From Gordionus sp. m RMFG-2023 (taxonomy: Eukaryota > Nematomorpha > Gordioida > Chordodea > Parachordodidae), in the NCBI RefSeq assembly GCF_954871325.1, contig NC_088775.1, forward strand, positions 36,309,561 through 36,373,560: a stretch of DNA of 64,000 nucleotides, written 5' to 3'. Below, piece by piece: positions 34,401-45,066 of this stretch (its first letter is position 1; each line of letters starts with the position of its first letter). Made by a program: the position numbers and the translations under genes. Below the pieces are notes generated by a model. It had not been told where the DNA came from, did not search any database, and saw nothing but the letters and a program-made list of their open reading frames with translations.

Positions 34401-35482
34401 CTATTTTAAAATGGTCGCTTAATAATTCCATATTCACTACAAAAACGAGTTTTACAGATATTACATACAGATCATCCCGGTATTACATCGATGAAATCCA
34501 TTACGAGACATTATATATGGTGGGAAAAATTAGATAAAGATGTCGAAAAATTAGTCAACCGCTGTATCGGGTGTCAAAAACATCGCAGAGATATACCAGA
34601 AGTTGCCGTATACCCATGGAATCCGCCAGCAAAACCCTGGGAAAGGGTACATTTAGATTTTGCCGGACCACTAGACGGATTTTATTGGCTGGTAGGAATC
34701 GATGCATATTCAAAATGGATAGAGATCGATAGAATCAAAGATACCACAAGTAAAAATTTAATAAAGATTGGAAAAATGGCTTACACGATATTGTGTTCCA
34801 CGTCAAATTGTCACAGACAATGGTCCACAATTCATTTCAAATGAATTTTACAAATGGTGCAAAAATAAGAATATACATCACATACCATCCGAGAAGTAAC
34901 GGATTAGTTGAAAGATGCATACAAACTATAAAAAATCGGTATTTTGCTAATAGAGAACAATCAAATGATGGGGAAAAATGCCTTAATGAAGTATTAGTTA
35001 CATATAGAAATTCCGAACATTCCTCAACGGGCTGAATACCTGCCAAACTATTTATGGGGAGAAGACTAAATACTTTATTAGACTGGGTGAAACCATCAAT
35101 TACTGAAAAATTCGAAACCTCTGTAGTAAAACACGATCAGTTAAACAAAGGCATACATAGAGATTTTGGAGAAAACGAATTAGTTTGGATAAAAAATCCA
35201 CTTGAAAAGGATGGCATGAAGGAAAAATAATAAATCAACAAGCAAAATTCTCGTATAACGTAGAAGAAAAAGATAAAATAGTACGAAAACACGCAAATCA
35301 ACTACGAATAAGGGAAGAACCAGACGAAACCAAATCAATAATACCAATTGAACCAAGTCAAAAAGGAAGGCAATCGCGTTATCCAACAAGGGAACGAAAA
35401 CCAACAAAAAGATTAATAGATGAACTTGAACTTGGTAATAAAAAGATTGATAGACGATCTTAACTTGGTGGGAAAGAAGATA

Positions 35483-35670
35483 TGTTATATTTGAATGTTT
35501 AAATATATTTTAAAAGGTTACGCTATTTGAATTATATATTTCTTACATTTTATATTATCTTATGGAGGTCAATGTAATTGCATATTAGTAGTAGTTAAAT
35601 GACATAATTATAAAAAACTATATATAGGAAACAATTTTATAATAAAGAATCTATTGTTTTGACTATAAAA
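35483..35670 (+). repeat. 3' LTR of Gypsy-3
   Basis: 188 bp, TGTTATATTTG to GACTATAAAA. It matches 29763-29902 plus 31418-31467 with about seven differences. The AATAAA-type signal (TATAATAAAGAAT) near its end is shared with the 5' copy. Confidence 0.9.
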
Positions 35671-35809
35671 ATCATTAGTATTTTTTTTCGGTCACTTATG
35701 ATAATTTATTTTCTTTTATTTTTTTTGTGTTTGTATTTCACTTGTATTTTAATGATTTTTTTTTAAAAAAAAATTAATTATTATAAAATAATAATAATAT
35801 AAATAAATT

Positions 35810-36390
35810 GCCAAAATCACACGTGAAACGTATTCCCCATTATCAGACTCGTGTCAAGTTAATTTATCAAGCCAATGCTCATGAATTATCGTTTACTCAA
35901 CCTTTCGGAGCAATGACAACTACCCGATTACGATGTATGACGTCAATGTAGACAAATAGAGATCAAATCCTTTTACGCTATGGCCATTTTATTCAGTGGG
36001 GCTACATTTCTCTACGTTGCCGCTTTTTACATTTTGCCAGAAACAGGCTTTTTGAAACATTCGCCTCATAATAATAACGTCAATCATTATTCCAAAACTC
36101 CACGAAGGAATACCACAGTACCATCAATGATGAATTTAGGCAATGAACATTCTTTATTACGAATGGATATCGCAGACGAAAAAAAATCGAAGTGGAAAAC
36201 GAAGCAGATGATTTGACAAAGATTTTATTATTACCGACAAAACAACTTAATGTTAAAACAATATTAATGACGATTGTGAAATTGGATATTTTAGGAAATA
36301 TCTATTGTTCCTTTCGGATTTGGTGTTTCCCATAGTTATATCCACTGTCACAATGGATCATTCACATTGAAATTAGCTATTTTATGATAA
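35810..36390 (+). pseudogene. ZIP9-like (SLC39A9) zinc transporter fragment
   Basis: The frame 35980-36216 begins MAILFSGATFLYVAAFYILP followed by E. It closely resembles the late transmembrane segment of animal ZIP9 proteins (human form, from memory: [20 protein letters not shown]). A hydrophilic loop follows. After a frame change near 36180, the other frame gives EVENEADDLTKILLLPTKQL. The last coding-like stretch, VFPIVISTVTMDHSH, ends at a stop near 36370, a His-rich end like that of ZIP9. Upstream, coding similarity fades toward 35810. No introns are visible, so this may be a retrocopy or a captured exon. It lies inside hAT-F, between the Gypsy-3 duplication and repeat R2. Confidence 0.6.
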
Positions 36391-36391
36391 T

Positions 36392-36631
36392 CATTTCAAA
36401 TTAGATTTTTTTATCGTTTTTGATGAAAAAAGATTTTTATATCATTAATGTTTTTTTATGAAAATATAATCAATTGTTTTTTTTTACAAAAATTGCTAAT
36501 AAAGAAAAACTTACATCTTTGCCAGTATGGATTGTCTGCTCAATTTTGATAGTTCTTTTTATTTAGTTTTCTAATTTGACATTTCTAAATTTTTTTAATT
36601 TCGTCATCGTCTTTTTTGACAGTATTTAAAA
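36392..36631. repeat. Direct repeat R2 (partner at 26680-26872)
   Basis: Second copy of the R repeat. It differs from R1 mainly by an additional segment around 36521-36565. It starts directly after the end of the ZIP9 fragment. Confidence 0.8.
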
Positions 36632-36960
36632 AAAATCTATTCTTAAAATGTTTTTTTTTTATATGTATATAAATATATATACAAATATTAATTATTATAT
36701 ATTTTTTTAAATTAATACTATCAGTAAATTCTTATATTTGTTAACTATAATTTTTATCCTTTATATCATAGCTTTATAGTAAATATTCTTTTTATAGTTA
36801 CAATATTTTTATATTTGTATTTTATAAATTTATTTAAACAAATTATAAATATTTTCATATTTTTTATAAATTTATATTATAGTTTTTTGTTATTTACAAT
36901 AAATATTTAATGTAATTTGTGTATATACTACATTTTGAAATTTATTTTATTATATATTAT
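36632..36960. other. AT-rich interior of hAT-F, nothing recognised
   Basis: A and T make up nearly all of this stretch, with TATATATA runs and no frame with recognisable protein. It leads into the 36960-37432 terminal region shared with 61725-62330. Confidence 0.5.
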
Positions 36961-37569
36961 CATTAAAATAAATACATAGTTAAATAAAGGGTTATGTATG
37001 TTAAAGTATTTTAATAATAAATAAAATCTATAATAAAATTCTCTGCAAAATTTTGCTATATGCAAAAATTTAATTAAAATAATTATTTTTAACATAGAAT
37101 AAGATATATTGAGTTATCATAAAAAATGGGAGGTTTGGGGAGGGGCGATTTTTTTCTTCTTTCTACACCGAATGGATTGAATTAACTTAGAATTGACTAA
37201 ACATTGATAAAATTTTCAGAATAATGCTTCCAGTCGCGTATTAATTATAAATTTGGCCATAATTTTGTTACTAATATTTTTTTCATTTAAGCTGGCTTCT
37301 ATAGTGGTTAAACACTAATAAAGCACAAAATATTGGCAAATTTTTAAAATGGAGTTTGGGGGCGAAGTTTCCAAAAAATTTTTTAACCCCCCCCCCCCCC
37401 CTCCCCATGGATTAATCCTGGCTACGCTACTTATTTAATTACATTTATTATCACAGTCATAAGTTATTTTATCAATTAATTTCGTTATAGTTTTCCGGCA
37501 TAAAATTTACTTATTATTTTCAAATTTTTATGAGCGTAATATTTATCTACCATTTTCAAATTTCTAGTC

Positions 37570-38765
37570 AAATAATAATTATTTCAGAAACTTCTGGTCC
37601 AACAGGGAGAAAGAAATTGCAACCTTGTCCAACGAAATAGAGTCTCCGCCATCAAGCAGTAACAGCTTTTATGGAGTTAGAAGAGCCAATTATTTGCTAT
37701 TACTGAAATATCACAATGGCCTGAAGGAAATAATTCCTCAGAAGCAAGAAAATTATTGGAATCGATGCTTATTTCAAATTTTTTTTTTCATTAGAATGTA
37801 TTATTTAATTATACAACTATTTTATGTATTACTTTTCAAAAACATGACATTGACTTGATTAAGAAGATGAGAATAGCGGAGAGAATTTTACTAGAACTCA
37901 AGGAAATTAGGGCTAATGTTGATGAAGAATTTTATATTTTATATGTTATTGCTGAATCAAAAGCAGAGCTATACGTGTTTAATATTTGTCCCTCGACTTG
38001 TAGCAAGGAAAGCTCATCGTTAGAACATTAATATGGGATCAGTAGACGAGTATACAGATACAGATACATTTATAACCCAAATAAATGAATGGTTTTTAAT
38101 TCATCATGCAGCACTTACTAATCTGCAAATATTACTTCCACAAAAACTTTCCCAACCTTTTTCAGATGGTGATAGAAAAAAAAATATTTGTTAGATTTTT
38201 ATCATGAAAATGTTAAAGTATCTTATGATGCCTTATTAGCTGAATAACTATGTTTATAACATTAACTATGATTGATATAGTCCCGAAAAATGCTATGGAT
38301 GCTCATTATTTCAAACACATTTTTGATTATATTCCCAATGTATTTAAAGGGTTTATATATATTAGCAACTCTTCCCATTAGTAAACTAATGAGAGAACAT
38401 TCTCTTTTTTAAGAAGAATAACAGAGCCCTGCAGAAGTACCATTTGCAGGGCACAACCCAGATTTCTTTTAAAGATTTTTACGGCCCGGCCCGGGTTTGA
38501 TTATTATAGCTAATAATAACGATTTCAAATATAGGCTGTTAAAATATACAGCCCGGCCTGGATGTTTTTAAAAAAAATTAAAATACCGTCCGGCCTGGGG
38601 CCGCCTGCAGGTCTCTGAAAAACATACCAATAAGTACAACTTCTCAAAGTAGATTGAAAGGTTTGGATCTTTTGAATATTCATAGGCATTTGACGACAAG
38701 CAAGGATGAGATAATTGAAAAATTAGCTCAATCCCATATAAGATTGAATTTTACATTGTAAATAT
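37570..38765 (+). pseudogene. hAT-E transposase remnant (copy 1)
   Basis: Plus-strand pieces: REKEIATLSNEIESPPSSS (about 37608), a central region with ELKEIRANVDEEFYILYVIA (about 37900), CPSTCSKESS (about 37990) and SVDEYTDTDTF, then YNPNKxMVFN-like sequence and FYHENVKVSYDALLAE (about 38195-38250). Past a MITE (38422-38617) come SRLKGLDLLNIHRHLTTSKD followed by EIIEKLAQ, the hAT C-terminal dimerisation region, with TNERTFSFLRRI just before the MITE (about 38385-38420). This is the DUF4371-type hAT family (LSNEIES, QTHR, RL.GL.LLNIH). The same parts occur on the minus strand of copy 2. The N-terminus and much of the catalytic core are missing. Confidence 0.8.
38422..38617. mobile_element. Small GC-rich MITE inside hAT-E copy 1
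   Basis: The ends CAGAGCCCTGCAG and CTGCAGGTCTCTG form a 13-bp inverted repeat with one mismatch. The interior has GGCCCGGCCCGGG and CCGTCCGGCCTGGGG blocks. It sits within the dimerisation domain codons of the hAT-E transposase, directly after AAGAAGAATAA. Copy 2 of hAT-E carries a relative at the identical site (53719-54076). Confidence 0.75.
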
Positions 38766-39184
38766 ATAATATACAAAATACAATTATTCCTAAGAAACTT
38801 TTTGCGTATTAATTTATATTGCCAACATTTAATTTTTTATACTTTATAAAAAATTCAAATTTCTCTTTTGGGTCATTTAAGTGATTCTTATAGTGGTTGG
38901 TTATATTCACTTTATATTTTATAATTCACATTTATTTTATAGTTTTTCATATACCGCCAGTTATATCCGTTTATTATTTTTTAATTCACATTATTTTATA
39001 GTTTTTTATATGCCAGTTTATACATCTAATTTTTTTATAATTCACATTAATTTAAAATTGTGTATTAGAAATAGTTATTAGTCATATTAAATTTAATGCT
39101 TGATATTTAAAAAAAACTTTCTTAAAAAATTTTATTATCCCCCCCCCCCCCAGACCAAATTCCTGCGTACGGGCCTTATGTAAT

Positions 39185-39490
39185 TAGCAATTTGATTGAA
39201 TTATTGCTTTCTTTACGAGAAAATATTATAATAACATTACATTATAATATATTTAAAATATGGAAGCGAATTTAATATAATTTTATTATTTTAATTTTAA
39301 AATAGATTTTTGATTAATTTATATTTTGGTTATGATTTTATATGAATAAAATTTTTTAAAAAATGTAATTTTTAAGTTTTTTTTTCAAAACTAATTATGA
39401 TAGTAAGTATAAAGATATTGTAAGAACTGGATTACGAAGTAATTGGCAAATATAAATTAAATGATATATTTTTATTTTAATTTCAGTTGG
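39185..39490. other. AT-rich spacer, nothing recognised
   Basis: Flank of hAT-E copy 1. There are no coding or repeat features that I can support. Confidence 0.4.
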
Positions 39491-39494
39491 AAAT

Positions 39495-39990
39495 ATTTTT
39501 TTTTGACTCGAAAATATTCAGAGGGAAAAGGCTAACATTTTAAATGTAATTTCAAATATTTTTATATAATTGTACTCAGAATTAAATTTCCTATCTAAAA
39601 ATGCTTAGTTTATTTTTTTACGTTTCCGGTTCGAAAAATTATTTTTTGTCACGAAAAGGGGAAAAGGCTAACATTTTAAAAGTAATTTCATTTTTATATG
39701 ATTGTACTCAGAATTAAATTTCCTATCTAAAAATGCTTAGATGTGTTTTTTTACATTTTCGGTTCGAAAAACCTTTTTTTGTCGCAAAAATATTCAGAGA
39801 AAAAAGGCTACCATTTTAAAAGTAATTACAAATATTTTTATATCATTAGAATTAAATTTCCCATCTAAAAATCCTTAGATGTATTTAATACGTTTTCTGT
39901 TCGAAAATAATATTTTTTGTCGCGAAAACATTCAGAGGGAAAAGGCTAACATTTAAAAGTAAATTCAAATATACTAAACTAAATATATTT
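39495..39990. repeat. Minisatellite, about 138-bp unit, 3.5 copies
   Basis: The phrase GGCTAACATTTTAAA recurs at about 39530, 39666, 39806 and 39944, giving periods of 136-140 bp. Shared segments also include GAATTAAATTTCCTATCTAA and TTCGGTTCGAAAA. The units are diverged from one another by point changes and small indels. Confidence 0.85.
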
Positions 39991-40024
39991 CCTTAATTTA
40001 AAAAATTGCATCTTTAACACAGTA

Positions 40025-41165
40025 TTAAAAGAGAAAGAAAAAGAAATATAGAAAGAAATTAAAAGAGAAGAGGGGTAAAGGGAAGGGAAAAGTGAAGAAA
40101 GGGGAAGGTAATAAGAGGAATGAAAGGGAAAGGAAGAAAAAGAGAAAGAAAAAGAAAAAGGAATTAAAAGAGAAAAGGGAAAAGGTAAAGATAAGTGGAT
40201 GGGAAAAAAGGGAAAAGAAAAGGGTAATGAAAGGAAAAGAGAAGAAAGAGTAATGTAATAAGAGAAATTAAAAGAAAAAGGAAGAAAAAGAGAAGGGAAA
40301 GGAAAAGAGAAGAAAGGGGAAGGTAATAAGAGAAATTAAAAGGGAAAAGAAGAAAAAAGGAATGTGGAAAAAAATTAAAAAGGGAAGAAGGAAAAGAGAA
40401 AGAAAGGAAAAGGGTAAGGAAAAGAAAAAGGGTAATGAAAGGAAAAATGAAAGAGAAAGAAAAAGAGAAGAAAGATGAAGGTAATAAGTGAAGTTAAAAG
40501 GGAAAGGAAGGAAGAGAGAAAGAAAAAGGGAAAGGAAAATAAAAAGGTAAGGAAATGAAATGAAATGAAAAAGAAAAGGGAGAAAAGAAAAAGGGAAAGA
40601 AATCTGTAAAGGAAAAGAGAAAAGTAAAAGGGGAATTGAAAAGAAAAAGGTAAGCAAGGAAAAGGATAGAAGAAAGGGGAAGATAATAAGAGAGAAAATA
40701 ATGGGAGGGGAAGGAAAATAGAAAGAAAAAGGAGTATGGGAAAACAATTAAAAAGGAAAGAGGGGAAAGGGTAAGAAAAAGGTAATGGAAAAGAAAAAGA
40801 GAGAGGAAAGAAAGAGGAAAGTAAGAGGAAAGAAAGGTGTAAAGGGAAAAAAAAGGGAAAGCGAAAGTAGAAGGAGAAGAAAAAGAAAAGGGGAAAGAAC
40901 AGGTAGAAGAAAGAGAAGTGGGAGATAAAAAAAGGGCAAGGAAAAGGAGAATGAAAAGAATAAGGGAAAGAAAGTGGGAAAGGAAAAGAGAAGAGAAAAT
41001 AAAATAAAATAAAATAAAGAAAAAGGGAAATGGAAATGGAAGGAAAAAGGAGAAGGGTAAGAAAAATGGAAAGGGTATAGAAAAGATAAAGGGAAATATA
41101 AAGCGAAACGGAAAAGAAAAAGGGAAAGAAGACAGAAATAAAAATGAGAAGGAAAAAAAAGGTGA
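40025..41165. repeat. 1.1-kb polypurine tract
   Basis: More than a kilobase that is almost entirely A and G on the plus strand, built from variants of GGGAAAGAAAAAGG and GGAAAAGAGAAG. It can in principle form intramolecular triplexes. The two open minus-strand frames over it (40268-40747, 40748-40939; Phe/Ser/Leu/Pro only) are artefacts. Confidence 0.93.
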
Positions 41166-41171
41166 TGTGAC

Positions 41172-41860
41172 TAGAATGGTTGGCAGAATTTATTGGATTT
41201 TGTGATCTTTGGAACGTTTATTTGGTTGATTAATCTCTTTCTTTGTTTGGCAACGACAGATTAATAAAAATTTAAACAATCATTATGAGGGTTAACAGGG
41301 CCTGTTTTCTAAACTAAAAAACAAAATAAAAAATTTATAAAATAATAATGCATTGAACCTGCAGAGGAGCCTATATTAGATTTAACTCTCTAGAAATAGT
41401 GCGAATATCATCAGTAGATGTAATCTAAAATAAAAGAAATATTATAAGGGCATTTATTCATTTTTAGCTTATATATAGATGACTAACGTTATTCTGTATG
41501 GTTGGTAGATTTTGTTGGGCTTCATGATCTCTGGAACGTTTATTTTGTTGATTAACCAGGCATCTCTTTCTTTGTTTGGTAACAACAGATTAATCAAAAT
41601 TTGTACAATCATTAAGAGAGGTTAAAACAGTGTTTTCTAAAATAAGAACAAAATAAAAATTTATAAAATATGTACTGTCAGAGGAGTCAATATTAGGTTC
41701 AACTCTCTAGGAATAGTGCGAATATCATCAGTAGCTTAAATAGATATAATCTAAAATGTAAGAAAATATAAGAAGTGCATTTATGCAATTTAAGTCTATA
41801 TATAGATGACTAACTTTATTCTGTATGGTTGGTAGATTTTGTTGAGTTAAGGAAATTAAT
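41172..41860. repeat. 325-bp tandem repeat, two full units and the start of a third
   Basis: GGTTGGCAGAATTTATTGG at about 41178, GGTTGGTAGATTTTGTTGG at about 41500 and again at about 41827 give periods of 322-327 bp. The units share CTCTTTCTTTGTTTGG, ACTCTCTAG.AATAGTGCGAA and TATATATAGATGACTAAC. A diverged further unit lies at about 43300-43480. Confidence 0.85.
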
Positions 41861-42430
41861 TTTCATCAAAATATAATTATAACTGTTTCCAACGAGAATG
41901 TTGACGGAAATTTTATTAAATATTTCTAAATTTATCAATTTTATGTTGAATTTTTTATGTAAAATAAAAATATTTGATTATATTTATAGAAACAAGCCAC
42001 GCGTTAATAACACATCTATATTTTAGATTTTAAAATCATGCACAAATATATAATTTAATTTTTTTATCACATAAAAAAATAGGATTTTATTAAAAAAATT
42101 AACTACAGACACTTAATTTTATTGTTAAAAAAACCGAAAATAAAAATTATATTTTATTTGTATAATATGAAATATTCGTCCTCTAGTTGATGAAATTAAA
42201 CAAATTCGGCCAGAAAGTTTGTATCTAATTCTGAACTAGAATCAGGATGGCATAGCTGGAAATAATCTCTCAGCTAACCTAAATAATAATTCATTTTAAT
42301 CCTATTTGGTATTTCTAAACCCTAAGTAAGTGGTCCCGATTAAAAAAAATTTAAGCGTAAGCTGAGTGGCTTGTAGGATTTTACTATCTAAGTTCGATAT
42401 CATCGATAAATATTTTTAATTTAAAATATT
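41861..42430. other. AT-rich stretch, nothing recognised
   Basis: No frame, repeat partner or terminal repeat recognised. At the right it leads into the GC-rich repeat at 42430. Confidence 0.4.
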
Positions 42431-43290
42431 TGAAACAGCATTATTCATCTGGACCCCAGGTCTGAACCTAGGGTCTGAACTGAACCCCGGATCGGTGCTT
42501 GGGGTTCGTGTTAACGCTGGCTTATTTCTTATCATCAAATATCATGTAAATCTTTGTAATAACATTCACGACAAAATGTATGCATATGATCTTTTTACAA
42601 ATGAATTTTGAACAATTTAAACAAATAAATGTTGTTACTACATCCTTAACTCTTGGACAATCATAACATTTGCCTTATTATTTGATGGAATATTTTTTTC
42701 ATCAGTTATTTTGAAAACGGAGTGATTTTATTTGACTCAAACCCCGGGTCTGGGTTTTACACAACCAACCAATTAACACTACCCATATCGATATTTTGTG
42801 TAAAAATATTCCTGACCCCCCAAGACCTAGACCCGCCCTCTATGAGTGATTATTATTATTACAAAAAATATTTTATTACCTTTTATTTGATACCCATATC
42901 AAAAAAAATTATTTTTTACACCCCCCCCCACCCCCCCCCCCTTATCCATCCCCCACACCATGTCATACCCATCAAGACAAAAAATGAATATTTTCAATCT
43001 AATATTTAAATTCGATTTTATTTGATACCCATATCGATATTTGTGTTGATAAAATATTCCCGACCCCCCAAGACCTAGACCCGCCCCGCCCTGTATCAGT
43101 GATTATTATTATTACAATAAAAAAATATTTTAATTAACAACATGTTTATTAAATCGTCACAACACAACAACACGACCAGGGCCACTCCTGGTCTGGACCC
43201 CGGGGCTCAGGGTTCGTGCTCAGAGCTGGTTTGGTGGATTTTTTAGACCTAAGCCCCGGGTCTGGGTTTTATATAACCAACCAATTAACA
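42430..43290. repeat. GC-rich repeat with internal duplications
   Basis: CCCCGGGTCTGGGTTTTA followed by ACCAACCAATTAACA occurs at about 42742 and 43252. A second unit, beginning CCCATATCGATAT and containing CCCCCCAAGACCTAGACCCG, occurs at about 42782-42895 and 43027-43135. Other pieces read GGACCCCAGGTCTGAACC and CTGGACCCCGGGGCTCAGGG. This looks like a compound of MITE-like units, without clear outer ends. Confidence 0.7.
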
Positions 43291-43299
43291 ACACTACTC

Positions 43300-43480
43300 T
43301 AGATTTTGTTGATTAACCTGCTATTTTTTCATTTATTAATGACATATAAATCAATAACTGTACTATCTATAAGAGAGGTTAGGATAAGGTCTTTTATCTA
43401 AAATAAAAACAAAAGAAAAATTTAAAAAATAATAATGCGCTTAATCCTCAGAAGAAGAGTCACCATTAGATGTGTCTTTC
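43300..43480. repeat. Diverged unit of the 325-bp repeat
   Basis: AGATTTTGTTGATTAACC, AAGAGAGGTTAGGATAAGG and AATAATAATGCGCTTAATCC follow the order of the 41172-41860 units, with considerable divergence. Confidence 0.65.
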
Positions 43481-44785
43481 TAATTTATATCTAAAATACA
43501 TATATATAATTTACTTCAATATAATATAATTTAATTCAAATCTGCACAACATTCTAATTAAAATTTCATGTGTGACTCATTAGTTCTAATTTTACTTCAA
43601 ATCTGCACAATATTGTAATTTATGATAAAATATTTATTTTTATTATTATTTTTTTTGATATTTTTAAATAACGTATTTATTTTTTGATATTTTTAAATAA
43701 AAATGAATAAATACATACCGATGACAATAAATAGAGATGACGACGTACCGATGACATGACGCCACGAATGACGTAGTGATGAGATGACATCAGGGGCGTC
43801 GCTAGCCTTTACAATCTCAGGGGCTCAACTAAAAAATTTTATGAGGGCGAAGCCCCCCATATCTCCCCAATTTGCGGGCCTTCGGCCCGCTTTTGCCCGG
43901 CCGATGGCCCGGTTTTATATTAATATATTATAATTTTTTTTAAATTTACTAACTCTAAATAATTCTGAATGTCATTTATTATATTTTCCATCAAAATAAA
44001 CTAGCATATAAATCATTAAAATAATACAAGACATTTCTAAAAATAATATTTTTTAATACAAAATCTATTTATTACAATATAAAATTTTTTCAATTGTTGA
44101 TATAAAAAAATTTTGCGCCTAAAGAATTATAAATGATAAAAAAGGTTAATTAATTCATATATATATATGCCTCAATTGATAATGGTTTTTGAAAACTCAT
44201 AATATAATATAATATTATCAACTTACATTGACAAAAGGTCATGAAACTAATATAACTCTCTATTACCATTTTAGACAATGTTTTATAGAATAGACTAATA
44301 AGAAAAAATTTATAGACCTTACCAAATCAACAATTATTGAAGAAGAGAATATAAATGACTAATCCAAATCATAAAACTATATGGTGGTTAGAGCTTCCTC
44401 TTAGATGACATGATGGAAGCTAGATAGGTAATCGAGAAAATTATTGTATGATATTAAATTTATATAAGATTATCTTCCATTTTTAATGATATATAAACGA
44501 CTATACAGTTGACCATTATTGCTTATCTAAAATATGCGATCATATGCTCTCAGCAGCTGTAGTAATAATCTTAAATTACATAGCCACACAAATAATAGAT
44601 GCTGGTTAATTTGCAGTCCTAGGCATGACACTCATGGTAACCCATATCAGAATTTATTATGTTAGATAAATTGATAAAACAAAAACGTTAAAAACCTTTA
44701 GAAGAAATTATGCAAATATATTGAAGCCTTGAGTTATTTACACGGCAAAAATGCCATATTAGAAATGAAACATTTTGTAACTACA

Positions 44786-45066
44786 TGCAAAATAACATGA
44801 TAAAGTGCATAAATATAAAAAACGTGTTTATTTATATTTAACTTTATTATTACTATCTATTCCATTTCATACATCGTTTATATACATTTTTATAAATCTA
44901 AATTAGAATACAAACGAAAAACAAAAAAGTAAAAATATTATAAAATATAAAAAGTAAGGTTACGCTGAAAGTTATAATAAGGTTACGCCGTACATATAAT
45001 AAAGTTATTACAAAAAATAATAAAAAATTAGATTACAAAAAAAAATATAATTAGAATAACTCAACA
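44786..45066 (-). repeat. Gypsy-2 LTR (3' LTR in element orientation)
   Basis: 281 bp, TG...CA. It is near-identical to 48474-48756; differences are mostly in A runs and around AAGGTTACGC. Confidence 0.95.

Larger units (their letters stand above)
29763..35670 (+). mobile_element. Ty3/Gypsy LTR retrotransposon (Gypsy-3) with a Tc1-like insertion in its 5' LTR
   Basis: Flanked by the 5-bp duplication ATCAT (29758-29762, 35671-35675). LTRs of about 188 bp start TGTTATATTTGAATG. The 5' one is split by the element 29903-31417. A primer-binding-type TGGCGACGAAATA begins at 31470, and a purine tract (GGTGGGAAAGAAGA) precedes the 3' LTR. Parts: Gag (about 31.59-32.16 kb), zinc knuckle CYFCNRFHAIRNC (about 32.33 kb), protease MEYDTGSTVTIIN (about 32.56 kb), reverse transcriptase with VYLDDVIITGK (about 33.0-33.75 kb), RNase H, integrase with a HH-CC zinc region and DFAGP motif (about 34.4-35.05 kb), and an Arg/Lys-rich end. 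Broken, with roughly ten breaks. LTR divergence of about 4% by eye means moderately young. Confidence 0.92.
25048..37432 (+). mobile_element. hAT transposon F, copy 1, nested in hAT-E and itself full of insertions
   Basis: It starts CAGCGGTGTAGAGAAAAAGG and ends CTGGCTACGCTACTT. The ends pair imperfectly (about 7 of 11), but ATTTAATT flanks both sides (25040-25047, 37433-37440), and removal restores colinearity with hAT-E copy 2. Its right part (about 36960-37432) is repeated, inverted, at 61725-62330, where the end reads TGGCGTAGCCAGGATT. Transposase remnants lie at 25440-26110. Inside it lie a MITE, a Gag/protease relic, Gypsy-3 with a Tc1-like element, and a ZIP9 fragment. Confidence 0.8.
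24896..39176 (+). mobile_element. hAT transposon E, copy 1, greatly expanded by nested insertions
   Basis: The left end is CAGGCGCGTACGCAGCGGGG (24896). The right end, reverse-complemented, is AAGGCCCGTACGCAGG (13 of 15 shared with the left). TATGTAAT is found at both sides (24887-24894 and 39177-39184), with one extra base at the left border. Copy 2 at 53245-56391 has the same ends in opposite orientation, and its sequence runs through 25040/37441 uninterrupted. This shows that 25048-37432 was inserted. Without insertions the element would be about 1.9 kb. Transposase remains lie at 37570-38765. G10-G14 runs lie 20-30 bp inside each end. Confidence 0.88.

Noticed and set aside
26680-36631. 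R1 and R2 as LTRs of a large retroelement containing the Gag/protease relic.
   Set aside because: There are no TG...CA ends, no primer-binding site after R1, no polypurine tract before R2, and unrelated material lies between them.
39495-39990. Could the 138-bp direct repeats be a CRISPR array?
   Set aside because: The units are long, diverged and contiguous, without constant short repeats and variable spacers. The genome is eukaryotic.
40268-40939. Two adjacent long minus-strand ORFs rich in Phe, Ser, Leu and Pro, resembling membrane proteins.
   Set aside because: They lie entirely on the complement of a polypurine tract, where stop codons are rare. The composition is explained by the repeat. 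The same holds for 23929-24252.
42722-43009. 95-codon plus-strand ORF with Pro/His-rich end.
   Set aside because: It is composed of the duplicated GC-rich repeat unit and a C-run; no coding signal.
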